Assembly (NCBI RefSeq): GCF_024753285.1
Contig: NZ_JANUGW010000018.1
Coordinates: 62,001-126,000 of the forward strand
DNA length: 64,000 bases
Source: Massilia pinisoli
Lineage (GTDB): Bacteria; Pseudomonadota; Gammaproteobacteria; Burkholderiales; Burkholderiaceae_D
Reading direction: 5' to 3'
Shown: piece after piece, positions 42,999 to 51,846 of the stretch
Numbering within the stretch: position 1 is the first letter of the stretch
Layout: each line of letters opens with the position of its first letter
Notes under the pieces: model-generated
Seen by the model: the letters and a program-made list of their open reading frames with translations, nothing else
Databases searched by the model: none
What the model was told of the DNA's origin: nothing
Position numbers and translations under genes: made by a program

Positions 42999-44735
42999 AT
43001 GAAGCAACTCCTCGCCCCCCTGGCCCTGGCCGCAGCCACCCTGTGCGCCACCGTCCACGCCGCCGATGCCGCGGCACCCGCCACCGTCACTCAATTGCAG
43101 GCCATGGCCAAGCGCTTCGCGCCGGTCGACCTGACGGCCGACACATCGAAGCTGTCGGCCGGCGACCGCGTCGCCATCGCCAAGCTGATCGAAGCCGCCA
43201 AGATCGTCGACACGCTGCAACTGCGTCAGCGCTGGTCCGGCAACGAAGCCTTGTGGGCCGCGCTGCAGAAGGACAAGACGCCGCTGGGCCATGCGCGCCG
43301 CGACTACTTCTGGCTGAACAAGGGGCCGTGGTCGATCATCGACGGCAACCACTCGTTCATGCCCGCGACGTATGCCGGCATCGCCATTCCGGCCGAGAAA
43401 CCGGCGGGTGCGAACTTTTATCCGGAAGGGGCGGGCAAGGAGGAACTCGAGGCGTGGATGAACGGCCTGCCGGCGGCCGACAAGGAACAGGCGCAGTGGT
43501 TCTTCACCGTCATCCGCCTGGACAAGGCGGGTAAAGGTGAGAAGAAATTCGCGATCGTGAAGTACTCGGACGAATACCGCGCCGAGTTGCAAAAGCTGTC
43601 CAAGCTGCTGAAGGATGCGGCGAGCGCCACCGACAACGCGTCATTGAAAAAATTCCTGAACCTGCGCGCCGACGCGTTCCTGTCGAACGACTACCTCGCC
43701 TCCGATTTCGCGTGGATGGACCTGGATTCGCCGGTCGACGTGACGATCGGCCCGTACGAGACGTATAACGACGAACTGTTCGGCTACAAGGCCGCGTTCG
43801 AGGCGTACGTGAACGTGCGCGACCAGAAGGAGACGGACAAGCTGAACTTCTTCGGCACGCACATGCAGGAGCTGGAAAACAACCTGCCGCTCGACGCCAA
43901 GTACCGCAGTCCGAAGGTCGGGGCGATCGCGCCGATGGTCGTCGTGAACCAGGTCTACGGCGCCGGCGACGGCAATATGGGCGTGCAGACGGCCGCCTAC
44001 AACCTGCCGAACGACGAGCGCATCATCCGCCAGCGCGGCTCCAAGCGCGTGATGCTGAAGAACGTCCAGGAAGCGAAGTTCGAGGCGACCTTGACCCCGA
44101 TATCGAAGATCGTGCTGCGGCCGGCCGACCAGAAGGACCTCGATTTCAACTCGTTCTTCACGCACATCCTCGCGCACGAGATCATGCACGGCCTGGGCCC
44201 GCACGCGACGACGCAGAACGGCCAGCCGTCCACGCCGCGCCAGGACTTGAAGGACACCTATTCGACCATCGAGGAAGCGAAGGCCGACGTCACGGGCCTG
44301 TGGGCGCTCGCGTACATGATGGACAAGGGCCAACTGAAGGATTCGCTGGGGCAGGGCCCCGCCGCCGAGCGCAAGCTGTACAACACGTACCTCGCGTCGG
44401 GCTTCCGTACCTTGCACTTCGGCCTGACGGACTCGCATGCGCGCGGCATGGCGATCCAGATGAACTACCTGCTCGACAAGGGCGGCTTCGTGTCGCACGG
44501 CGACGGCACGTTCTCCGTCGACTTCGCGAAAATCAAGGGCGCCGTGGCCGACCTCGACCGCGAATTCCTGACGATCGAGGCGACGGGCGACTACGCCCGC
44601 GCGCAGGACCTGATGAAGCGTTACGTCGTCATCCGCCCGGACGTGCAGAAGGCGCTGGACCACATGAAATCGGTGCCGAACGACATCCGTCCCGCGTTCA
44701 CGACGGCTGCCAAGCTGGTGCCTGCGCAGCACTGA
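42999..44735 (+). CDS. Secreted M49-like (dipeptidyl peptidase III-type) zinc peptidase
   Basis: A 578-residue exported protein with signal peptide MKQLLAPLALAAATLCATVHA. The zinc site is H393-E394-I-M-H397, with E425/E426 in STIEEAKADVTGL; both fit the M49/DPP III-related group, although true DPP III has HExxxH. Much of the length (AWMDLDSPVDVTIGPYETYNDELFGYKAAFEA) matches DPP III-related bacterial hydrolases. Probable periplasmic peptidase; substrate unknown. Confidence 0.82.
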   Translation: MKQLLAPLALAAATLCATVHAADAAAPATVTQLQAMAKRFAPVDLTADTSKLSAGDRVAIAKLIEAAKIVDTLQLRQRWSGNEALWAALQKDKTPLGHARRDYFWLNKGPWSIIDGNHSFMPATYAGIAIPAEKPAGANFYPEGAGKEELEAWMNGLPAADKEQAQWFFTVIRLDKAGKGEKKFAIVKYSDEYRAELQKLSKLLKDAASATDNASLKKFLNLRADAFLSNDYLASDFAWMDLDSPVDVTIGPYETYNDELFGYKAAFEAYVNVRDQKETDKLNFFGTHMQELENNLPLDAKYRSPKVGAIAPMVVVNQVYGAGDGNMGVQTAAYNLPNDERIIRQRGSKRVMLKNVQEAKFEATLTPISKIVLRPADQKDLDFNSFFTHILAHEIMHGLGPHATTQNGQPSTPRQDLKDTYSTIEEAKADVTGLWALAYMMDKGQLKDSLGQGPAAERKLYNTYLASGFRTLHFGLTDSHARGMAIQMNYLLDKGGFVSHGDGTFSVDFAKIKGAVADLDREFLTIEATGDYARAQDLMKRYVVIRPDVQKALDHMKSVPNDIRPAFTTAAKLVPAQH

Positions 44736-44899
44736 TCGTCTCCATCTTGATCGGTCGAGCTCGCCATTCCGCCCGGAACGGCGAGCTTTCCCGACAATAT
44801 TACGCTTTTGGACACGCGCAAAAATATTGCTGAAAACCAGGGTTTACCCGGATATAAAATTGCCGTTAGGAATTTTGTATATCCAACGGGAAGTCCATC

Positions 44900-45598
44900 A
44901 TGTCCAAAGCCGTCCTCGCCGCCGCGCTGATCTGCGCAGCCTCCCAGGCCGTCCCGGCAGCCGCCGCCGACCTCACTCCGCTGGAACAGCGCTGGCTGGG
45001 CGCCGCGTTGCCCGTCCTCGCGTACTCGCGCGGCCTGAAGCTCCCGATCGACATCGTCGTGCAGCCGCAGGCCGGCCCCAACGACGTGCCGATGGCGATG
45101 GGTTTCGCGGACGGCCGCTGCAAGCTCGTGCTGTCGCTGCGAGGCAATCCCGACGCGGAGCGCCAGCTCGAGGGCGTGCCGGCTGCCGAGCAAGGCGAAT
45201 TGATCGAGGCCATGGCCGCGCACGAGATCGGCCATTGCTGGCGCTATGCGCAAGGCGCGTGGCATGCGCTGCCGGCCGGTTTCGTCGAGGCGGGCGAGGA
45301 GACGGCCGACGATCCTTCCCTGCTCGCGGCGTCGAAGGCGATGCGCGAGACTCGCCGCGAGGAAGGCTATGCCGACCTCGTCGCGCTGGCCTGGGTCCAC
45401 GACCGCCATCCCGGCGACTATGGCCGCATCTACGCCTGGCTGGAAAAGCTGAGGCACGACCAGCCGGTCGCGCACAACGGCCACGACACCCGCGCGTGGG
45501 TGCGCCTCGCGCGCGACGGCACGCGCTTCGGCACCGCCGGCAAGCCGTTCGAGGACGTGGCGCCGCTGTGGCGCGAAGGCTTGGTGAGCGACGACTGA
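44900..45598 (+). CDS. Secreted zincin-like hypothetical protein
   Basis: A 232-residue precursor with a signal peptide ending near AAAA. The only clear motif is HEIGH (AAHEIGHCWRYAQGAWH), a zinc-binding HExxH, with E/D-rich REEGYADLVALAWVHDRHP about 55 residues on, a possible third ligand region (as EGYAD). No family is recognised. Probably a small periplasmic metallopeptidase. It is separate from the neighbours and has a plausible AT-rich promoter (TATAAAAT near 44854). Confidence 0.68.
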   Translation: MSKAVLAAALICAASQAVPAAAADLTPLEQRWLGAALPVLAYSRGLKLPIDIVVQPQAGPNDVPMAMGFADGRCKLVLSLRGNPDAERQLEGVPAAEQGELIEAMAAHEIGHCWRYAQGAWHALPAGFVEAGEETADDPSLLAASKAMRETRREEGYADLVALAWVHDRHPGDYGRIYAWLEKLRHDQPVAHNGHDTRAWVRLARDGTRFGTAGKPFEDVAPLWREGLVSDD

Positions 45599-45733
45599 GC
45601 GCTCCCGGGCCGCGCGGGCATGCCGGCTGGCTGAATTATGGTTTATTCGACAAGTGTACGTTCCCGCACAGAGGTATGTATCGTCCGAGCGTTAAATCTG
45701 GCTGTCACAACAAACAACACAAGGGACAAGACC

Positions 45734-46843
45734 ATGAAAACGCTGATTGCGACCTTGCTCGCGACGGCTGCAGGCGCGAGCTTTGCCGCCGCACCCACTG
45801 CGGCACTGAACCACGACCCGGCCACCTACCGTAATCTCACCCAGAAAGCGGAGTCGGCATACCGGGCTGCGACAGCGAAATGCGATGCGAAGAGCGGCAA
45901 CGACAAGGACGTGTGCATGGCCGACGCCCGCCTGACGCGTACCCGCACCGAAGCCGATGCGCTGTCGAAGTACAACCACACGGCCGCCAGCCACGCCAAG
46001 GCCCGCGCCAACGTGGCCGACGCCGAATACGATCTCGCCAAAGCAAAGTGCGACGCCAAGAGCGGCGCCGACAAAGACAGCTGCATGGACAACGCGAAGT
46101 CCGTGCACACGGCCGCGCTGGCCGACGTCAAGGCCGAGCGCACCGAGCGCCCCGAGCGCGCGACGGCCGTCGGCTCGAGCGGCGGCGGCGCGACGGGCGC
46201 CAGCGGCGGCGGCAACACCAGCTCCGGCGGCCTCGTGACGGGCACCGACACGCGCGACCCGGCCAAGGCCGCGGCCGTCGACAAATGCGCGCAGATGAGC
46301 GGCGACGCGAAGACCAGCTGCCTCGTCGAGACGAAGCCGTCGGCCGTGCGCGAGAACGCCGCCGATGCGACCGAGCACGCCGCATCAAAGACGCACGACA
46401 CTGCCGTGACCGCAGCCGACAAAACGAAGGCCGCGGCCGCGACAGTTGTTGAAAAGACGAAAGAGGTGGCACACGCGGCCGCCGAGAAGACGAAGGACGC
46501 CGCGTCGACTGTTGCTCAGAAGACCGAGAACGCCATGGACCGCGCTCGCGACCACACCCGCGACGACACCCGTCAAGCCGCCTCCACGACGACCGACAAG
46601 ACCCACGACGCTGCCACGAAGACGCGCCTCGCCGCATCCGACACCGCGATCACGACGAAGGTGAAGGCCGACCTCGTGAAGGAGCCGAACCTGGATTCCC
46701 TCGGCATCCACGTCGAGACGGAAAAAGGCGTCGTGATGCTCAGCGGTTTCGTGAATTCGAAGGACGAGGCCGACAAGGCCGTGAAGGTCGCGAAGGGCGT
46801 CGACGGCGTCACGAGCGTCAAGAGCGCCATCAAGGTCAAATAA
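45734..46843 (+). CDS. Exported BON-domain protein with LEA-like and Cys-repeat regions
   Basis: A 369-residue protein. Signal peptide MKTLIATLLATAAGASFAAA; then three related Cys-containing units (KCDAKSGNDKDVCMADA, KCDAKSGADKDSCMDNA, KCAQMSGDAKTSCLVE); a Gly/Ser linker; a charged Ala/Lys/Thr-rich helical region (EHAASKTHDTAVTAADKT and similar, LEA-like); and a C-terminal BON domain (about 305-369, GVVMLSGFVNSKDEADKAV). BON domains bind envelope surfaces or phospholipid. Probably an envelope stress protein. CAAG-ACC precedes the ATG; a terminator follows. Confidence 0.8.
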   Translation: MKTLIATLLATAAGASFAAAPTAALNHDPATYRNLTQKAESAYRAATAKCDAKSGNDKDVCMADARLTRTRTEADALSKYNHTAASHAKARANVADAEYDLAKAKCDAKSGADKDSCMDNAKSVHTAALADVKAERTERPERATAVGSSGGGATGASGGGNTSSGGLVTGTDTRDPAKAAAVDKCAQMSGDAKTSCLVETKPSAVRENAADATEHAASKTHDTAVTAADKTKAAAATVVEKTKEVAHAAAEKTKDAASTVAQKTENAMDRARDHTRDDTRQAASTTTDKTHDAATKTRLAASDTAITTKVKADLVKEPNLDSLGIHVETEKGVVMLSGFVNSKDEADKAVKVAKGVDGVTSVKSAIKVK

Positions 46844-46874
46844 GCGATCTCGGCAATACCAATCTGCCCATTGC

Positions 46875-46905
46875 GGCCGGCCATTGTTGGCTGGCCGTTT
46901 TTTTG
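46875..46905 (+). terminator. Rho-independent terminator of the BON-domain gene
   Basis: A nine-pair stem (GGCCGGCCA / TGGCTGGCC, one G-U pair) with a TTGT loop and a run of seven T residues, about 30 bp after the stop. Confidence 0.85.
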
Positions 46906-46906
46906 G

Positions 46907-47032
46907 CTCTGTTCGCGTTAATTCGGTGACTCGGCCGTTTAGCCGAGCTGAACAGCAACGCGAAGCAGATGCGCCGGTGTGGTCAGCCGTCGCTGGGTTC
47001 ACATAACTAACGCGAACACAGCGGTTTTTTTT
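46907..47032 (+). ncRNA. Candidate structured RNA or small palindromic element
   Basis: TGTTCGCGTTA (46910-46920) and TAACGCGAACA (47008-47018) are perfect inverted arms about 87 bp apart (13 of 14 bases over a longer span). They enclose a hairpin CTCGGC-CGTTTA-GCCGAG and are followed by GCGG and eight T residues. It could be a small RNA ending at its own terminator, a leader of the HDOD gene, or an insertion-like palindromic element. No coding frame fits. Confidence 0.4.
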
Positions 47033-47074
47033 GCCGATCTACCACAAGTTGTTGCATACCCGTTGCGATTTACT

Positions 47075-47101
47075 TTTACAGCAGATGGGTCACGGTATAA
47101 T
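47075..47101 (+). promoter_or_regulatory. Promoter of the HDOD gene, likely giving a leaderless mRNA
   Basis: A perfect TATAAT (47096-47101) lies 7 bp before the GTG at 47109. The -35 would be TTTACA at 47075-47080 (15-bp spacer) or one base earlier (16 bp). A start site about seven bases past the -10 box would fall on the GTG, so the mRNA would have almost no leader. Confidence 0.5.
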
Positions 47102-47108
47102 CGCCGCC

Positions 47109-47945
47109 GTGAACAGAATCGAAGCCTTCGGAACCATCGCCGCCCAGGCCGCGCGCGGTGAGATTTCCTTCCCGACCAGCGTGAACGCCGTCCTGCGCCT
47201 GCAGGAAGCGTTGAACGATCCCGATTGCCACCTCGAGGACGCGATCCGCCTCGTGCTGGGCGAGCCGCAACTGGCCGCGCGCACGGTAGCGCTCGCCAAT
47301 TCCTCGACGTTCAACTCGAGCGGCAAGCCGATCACCAACGTGCGCTCGGCCGTCACGCGCATCGGCTACCGCAACCTGCAGATGCTCGTCGCAAGCCTCG
47401 TCGTGCGCCAGTTCGGCGCCCGCATCGAGGACCCCGACCTGCGCCACAAGGCCGAGCAGCTGTGGGAACACACGGTGCAGGTCGCGGCGCTGGCCCATGT
47501 GTTCGCGCGCCGCGTCACGTTCGTCAACCCGGACACCGCCATGTTCGCCGGCATCGTGCACGAAGTCGGCGGCTTCTACCTGCTGTCGCGTGCCGACGGT
47601 TTCCCGGGCCTGCTGGACGAGGATCCGGAAAAGTGGGCGGAGCTGTGTGAAGACGTCGTCACGCGCGAGGTGGCGCGCAAGCTGGCGCTGCCCGAACCCG
47701 TCGCCGATGCGATCTTCGAACTGCGCGGCGCCTGGCTGCACATGCCGCCCGCCACGTTGCTGGACACCCTATTGCTGGCCAACCTCTACGTCAGCGTGCC
47801 GTCGCCGCTCGGCACGGTGCGTCCGCCGCTGCCCGAACACAGCGAGAGCGCGCTCGACTACCTGCTCGACGAGGACAGCCTGCACCGCATGATCGACGAG
47901 GCGGCCGAGATCAGCGCGTCGATGGGCGGCTCGATGCTCGTCTGA
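47109..47945 (+). CDS. HDOD-domain signalling protein
   Basis: A 278-residue cytoplasmic protein filled by one HDOD domain (about 8-215: FPTSVNAVLRLQEAL, SVALANSSTFNS-type segment VALANSSTFNSSGK, RIGYRNLQMLVASLVVR, VHEVGGFYLLSR). HDOD proteins are relatives of HD phosphohydrolases lacking the catalytic pair, often tied to stress or c-di-GMP signalling. GTG at 47109 is chosen; an ATG at 47085 and TTG at 47031 lie upstream of the -10 box. No partner domain is present. Confidence 0.85.
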   Translation: MNRIEAFGTIAAQAARGEISFPTSVNAVLRLQEALNDPDCHLEDAIRLVLGEPQLAARTVALANSSTFNSSGKPITNVRSAVTRIGYRNLQMLVASLVVRQFGARIEDPDLRHKAEQLWEHTVQVAALAHVFARRVTFVNPDTAMFAGIVHEVGGFYLLSRADGFPGLLDEDPEKWAELCEDVVTREVARKLALPEPVADAIFELRGAWLHMPPATLLDTLLLANLYVSVPSPLGTVRPPLPEHSESALDYLLDEDSLHRMIDEAAEISASMGGSMLV

Positions 47946-47951
47946 CGGACC

Positions 47952-48767
47952 TTACTCGTTGACGCGAGAGGCGTCGCGGCAGAACTGCGCCGTCGCCTCG
48001 TCCATCGGGAAGCACGACTCGATGTGCAGCTCGTCGATGGTGATGTCGCGCGGCGTGCCGAACGTCGTGATCGTCGAAAAGAAACTCAGCGCCACCCCGC
48101 GGTGGCTGAACTCCGTCGTCAGCAGGGGCGCGGGCGGCGTGTCCAGGTCGCGCAGGCGCCAGCGCGACGGCACGTCCGGGTAGGCGAGGATCTCGTCGAG
48201 CAGCGCGCGCGCCTTGGCGTCCGTCGGCGACCCCGCGACCAGCGCATGCAGGTGCCCGATCAGGGTGCTCCCCACATCGTCCCAGTTCGTCATGCGGCAG
48301 CGCAGGTCGTCCGGGTCGAACACCGTGCGCAGCATGTTCGTATGCTTGCCGGGCCGACCGTCGAGCAGGAAGTCGCTGACGCGCTGCGCCGCCTTGTTCG
48401 CCGCCAGCACGTCCCAGTGCCGGTTCATCAGGAAGGCCGGATACGGTTCCTGCTGTTCGAGGATGAACGCGATGGCCTGGTTGATCCGGCCCAGCGCCGG
48501 CGTATCGAGGCCGCTTTCCGGATAGCTCGGCGCATAGCCGCCCGCCCGCAGCAGCGCGTTGCGCTCGCGCAGCGGCATGTCCAGCACGTCGGCGAGGCGC
48601 ATCAGCAAGGTCCTGCTGGGCTGCGACTTGCCCGTCTCGATGCAGCTCAGGTGGCGCGCGGAGATGTTCGCGTCCAGCGCCAGGTCGAGCTGGCTGAGGC
48701 GGCGCGCGGCCCGCCATTCGCGCAGGAGGAGGCCGACGGGGACAGGGGCGAGGTCGAGAGGTGTCAT
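47952..48767 (-). CDS. XRE-family regulator with MmyB-like ligand domain
   Basis: A 271-residue regulator: an N-terminal XRE helix-turn-helix (LLREWRAARRLSQLDLALDANISARHLSCIETGKSQPS, about 13-50) and a MmyB-like/PAS-related C-terminal domain (NQAIAFILEQQEPYPAFLMNRHWDVLAANKAA and NWDDVGSTLIGHLH). This family usually controls the divergent neighbour, here the alpha/beta hydrolase gene, whose start is 118 bp away. Confidence 0.92.
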   Translation of the reverse strand: MTPLDLAPVPVGLLLREWRAARRLSQLDLALDANISARHLSCIETGKSQPSRTLLMRLADVLDMPLRERNALLRAGGYAPSYPESGLDTPALGRINQAIAFILEQQEPYPAFLMNRHWDVLAANKAAQRVSDFLLDGRPGKHTNMLRTVFDPDDLRCRMTNWDDVGSTLIGHLHALVAGSPTDAKARALLDEILAYPDVPSRWRLRDLDTPPAPLLTTEFSHRGVALSFFSTITTFGTPRDITIDELHIESCFPMDEATAQFCRDASRVNE

Positions 48768-48885
48768 GCTGCGATGATAACGCGGCCGCGATCCTGAAAT
48801 CCATGACGTCGGAGGTCATTGAGATGCCGCGCCATGCTCGCGACAATGCCTGCGGCCATGTGGCCTGACGACGGAGGATGCGAAC

Positions 48886-49851
48886 ATGAAGCGGAGAACA
48901 TTCATGCAGTTTGCCGGTGCGGCCGCGGGCGTGGCCGCGCTGCCCGCGCTGGCCGGCGCGCCCGCGGGCGCGATGTCGCTGGAACGGTGGCAGAAGATGC
49001 GGCGCTTCGTCGCCACGCCGTTCGGCCGCATCGCCGTCGTCGAGCAGGGCAGCGGGCCCGCGGCGGCGCTGTTCCTGCACGGTTTCCCGCTCAGCAGCTT
49101 CCAGTGGCGCGACGCCGTCGTCGCGCTGTCCGCGCACCGCCGCTGCATCGCACCCGACTTCATGGCCCTCGGCTTCACGGAGCCCGCGCCGGGCCAGGCC
49201 GTCGACGCGGACGCGCAGGTGGCCATGCTCGCGCACCTGCTCGACACCCTGCACGTGCGCCAGGTCGACGTCATCGCCAACGACAGCGGCGGCGCCGTCG
49301 CCCAACTGCTGATGGTGCGCCATCCCGAGCGCGTGCGGTCCCTGCTGCTGACCAACTGCGACACCGAGCCCGATTGCCCGCCGCCCGCGCTGAAGCCCGT
49401 GATCGAGCTGTCGCGCAAGGGCCGCTTCGTCGACGAGTGGCTGCTGCCGTCGGTGCTGGACCATCGCCAGGCGCGCACGAAGGACGGCCTGGGCGGCCAG
49501 TGCTATGCCGATCCCGGCTCGCCCACGGACGATGCGATCGACGCCTACCTGGCGCCGCTGACGGCGTCGCCGGCACGCAAGGCCTTCGTGCACGCGTACG
49601 CGCTCGCGCTGGAACGCAACATCCTGCAGGGGATCGGCCCGGCGCTGAGGCGGGCGCCCCAGCCCGTGCGCGTCGTCTGGGGCACGGCCGACGGCATCTT
49701 CTCGACCGGCACGCCCGCCTACCTGGAACAGGCGTTCGGCAACGGCCGCGGCGTGCGCCGGCTGGACGGCTACAAGCTGTTCTGGCCGGAAGAGCGGCCC
49801 GACGTCGTCGTCGAGGAAGCGTTGACATTGTGGGGCGCGTCCGCCGTGTGA
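48886..49851 (+). CDS. Exported alpha/beta hydrolase with aspartate at the nucleophile elbow
   Basis: A 321-residue protein with a TAT-like signal (MKRRTFMQFAGAAAGVAALP). Oxyanion motif HGFPLSSFQWR (65-75) and nucleophile elbow IANDSGGAVAQ: the residue in the elbow centre is D133, not serine, as in haloalkane dehalogenases and epoxide hydrolases. The C-terminal region (KLFWPEERPDVV) has no obvious catalytic histidine in the usual place. Probably controlled by the divergent XRE regulator. Substrate unknown. Confidence 0.82.
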   Translation: MKRRTFMQFAGAAAGVAALPALAGAPAGAMSLERWQKMRRFVATPFGRIAVVEQGSGPAAALFLHGFPLSSFQWRDAVVALSAHRRCIAPDFMALGFTEPAPGQAVDADAQVAMLAHLLDTLHVRQVDVIANDSGGAVAQLLMVRHPERVRSLLLTNCDTEPDCPPPALKPVIELSRKGRFVDEWLLPSVLDHRQARTKDGLGGQCYADPGSPTDDAIDAYLAPLTASPARKAFVHAYALALERNILQGIGPALRRAPQPVRVVWGTADGIFSTGTPAYLEQAFGNGRGVRRLDGYKLFWPEERPDVVVEEALTLWGASAV

Positions 49852-49855
49852 ACGG

Positions 49856-50650
49856 TCACGGCGCCGGCACGGCGAAGCACAGGCTCGAGAAGATCGTGTC
49901 GAAGTCGATGCCGTCGGCGCCGGACAGCGGGGTGGTCCACACGACGTTCAACAGCCAGTTGCCTGGCGGTGGCCGGTGGAAGCGCACGATGCCGTCGCCG
50001 TCCGTCGCCCGCGCGGCGACGGGCTCCGCGTCGTGGTCGAGATCCGTGAGCTTGACGAGCGCACGCGCCAGCGGACGGCCCTGGAACAGGACCTGCGCGG
50101 CCAGCGTGTCGCCGTCGTCCGGATCGGCAGGCGGCCGCGCCAGCACGATTTCCAGCGGCAGGCCGAGGCGTCTCGTCGCCAGCTCCTGGCTGCCTTCGCC
50201 CGGCGCGCCGGCCTGCACGAGCGCCTTCGCCACGCGCCGGTAGCGTTCGATGGCGTCGCGATCCGTCGTGCCCTGTTGCTCGCGCGCGGCGGCCGCCGGC
50301 CACAATCCCTCGTCGCGCACGTACGCGTTGAAGCGGTCGGCCGGCAGATGGCTTTGCGCGTTCGCGTCCGTCTCCAGCACGAGCAGGTGCAGGCCCGCTT
50401 CCGTCGCCGCCAGCTTGCCGTCGCTCTTCAGGTCGAGCACGTCCCCGGCCGGCGTCCATGCGGCGAAGCGCACGATGCGGCGCGACGGGATCGGCGAGCT
50501 GCGGCGCGCGTCGCCATGGCCGACCTGCATGCTGAGTTGCGTGCTGGCGCCGACGGACACGATGAAGCGGTCGGGATTGACCCAGAAATCGTGCGCGCCC
50601 GCCGACAGGGCCACGCACAGCGCCAGTACCGGCAGCAAGCGCGCCCTCAT
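49856..50650 (-). CDS. Exported DUF4198-like protein
   Basis: A 264-residue secreted protein: signal peptide MRARLLPVLALCVALSAGAHD, then HDFWVNPDRFIVSVGASTQLSMQVGHGD, the typical opening of DUF4198 (a beta-sandwich family once linked to metal or nickel uptake). The C-terminal half has a second sandwich-like module (GDTLAAQVLFQGRPLARALVKL). Its ATG overlaps the DUF4331 stop by 4 bp. Last gene of the three-gene operon. Confidence 0.82.
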   Translation of the reverse strand: MRARLLPVLALCVALSAGAHDFWVNPDRFIVSVGASTQLSMQVGHGDARRSSPIPSRRIVRFAAWTPAGDVLDLKSDGKLAATEAGLHLLVLETDANAQSHLPADRFNAYVRDEGLWPAAAAREQQGTTDRDAIERYRRVAKALVQAGAPGEGSQELATRRLGLPLEIVLARPPADPDDGDTLAAQVLFQGRPLARALVKLTDLDHDAEPVAARATDGDGIVRFHRPPPGNWLLNVVWTTPLSGADGIDFDTIFSSLCFAVPAP

Positions 50651-51846
50651 CGGTCGGCCTTCGCGCCGGCGGGCGCGGCGAGGAACGGGAACACCGCGTC
50701 GGAATGCTGCCGGTCGTCTGCGCGCACGCCATCCGTCACCGAATCGTTCGTGCCGCTGGCGAGCAGCGAGCGGTAGACGTTCACGGCGTCGTAGTGCAGG
50801 GTGCGGCCGCCGCAGTCGTGGCGGAACCGCGCGCCGCCCGGCAGCGCGGCCAGCTCCACGGCGAACAGCTGCGTGCACGTGCGCGCCGTGCTGTCGACCC
50901 ACAGCCGGTCGTCGGCCAGCAGCTTCGCGAGCGGCAGGTAGCGTTGCGCGGGCGGCGCGGCCTGGTCGGCCATGAGCTGGTTGCCGCAATGGCCGTCGTA
51001 GCCGTCGTACAGCGCGAGCGACCTGGCGATGACGGGCACGAACACGTCCGCCGTGTCGGGTGTGGCCGCGTTGTAGGCGAGCTTGTACGCGTCGGCTTCC
51101 TCGTCGCTGCCCAGATGCGCGAGCAGGCCGTTGCCCGTCAGCGGCCGGCCCATGCGGTCGATGCGTTCGTCGCCGACCGTCGTGTCGGCCCACACGGCGA
51201 GCACGGGGCCGCCGCGGTTCACGAGGCCGAGGTCGACGGACAGCACGATCGCGGCCGGCGTCCATCCGGCGAGGAAGTTGCGGGCCGGGCCGCCATCCGT
51301 GTGGCGCCACTGGTCGAGGATGGCGGCCGTCTGCGCCGGCGTGTACGCGGGGCAGCCGGCCGCGTCGCGCGGCACCCCTTGTTTCAGTTCGGCCGCCGCG
51401 AGGTCGAAGGCGGCACGCGACCCCCTGACGTTGTTGAAGAACGGGTCGTCGCGCACGCCCGCGAACAGGCGACTCCTGCCGCTGGCGCTTTGCAATCCGT
51501 CCGTTGCGCGCGGGTCGCCCTGGATGGTCTCGTCGCGCCCGATCAGGCAATCGGCCTGCGTCATCGAGGCGAAGCGGCAGACGATGTCCGTGCGCGCCGT
51601 CGTATCGGGAAAGCGGGAACCGCTGTCGACGTGGAATGCGTACTCGGCGTCCTTGTCGAAGACGTGGCCCACGATCGTCATCACGAGGTTCAGGCGCCGG
51701 CCGTCGGCCGACGTCCACGCATAGATGTCGCCGATGTCCACGCGCGGGTCGGCGATGACCTTCGGCGAATCCAGGTGGTCGGACGCGTTCGTCGTGGCCG
51801 CGGCCGTGAGCAGCGCCGCCGCGAGCGCGCGTCGGACGGCCTTCAC
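50647..51846 (-). CDS. Exported DUF4331-family protein
   Basis: A 399-residue secreted protein with a GTG start at 51846 and signal peptide ending near TTNA. DUF4331 hallmarks: SDHLDSPKVIADPRVDIGDIYAW near the N-terminus, LNLVMTIVGH and the RTDIVCRFASM segment. The family resembles extracellular beta-propeller-like proteins of unknown role. It overlaps both neighbours (GTGA with the PEP-mutase stop, ATGA with the next start), so all three are translationally coupled. Confidence 0.85.
   Translation of the reverse strand: MKAVRRALAAALLTAAATTNASDHLDSPKVIADPRVDIGDIYAWTSADGRRLNLVMTIVGHVFDKDAEYAFHVDSGSRFPDTTARTDIVCRFASMTQADCLIGRDETIQGDPRATDGLQSASGRSRLFAGVRDDPFFNNVRGSRAAFDLAAAELKQGVPRDAAGCPAYTPAQTAAILDQWRHTDGGPARNFLAGWTPAAIVLSVDLGLVNRGGPVLAVWADTTVGDERIDRMGRPLTGNGLLAHLGSDEEADAYKLAYNAATPDTADVFVPVIARSLALYDGYDGHCGNQLMADQAAPPAQRYLPLAKLLADDRLWVDSTARTCTQLFAVELAALPGGARFRHDCGGRTLHYDAVNVYRSLLASGTNDSVTDGVRADDRQHSDAVFPFLAAPAGAKADR

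Noticed and set aside
47031..47108. HDOD gene starting at TTG 47031 or ATG 47085.
   Set aside because: Both lie upstream of the perfect -10 box, and the extra residues do not resemble the HDOD N-terminus.
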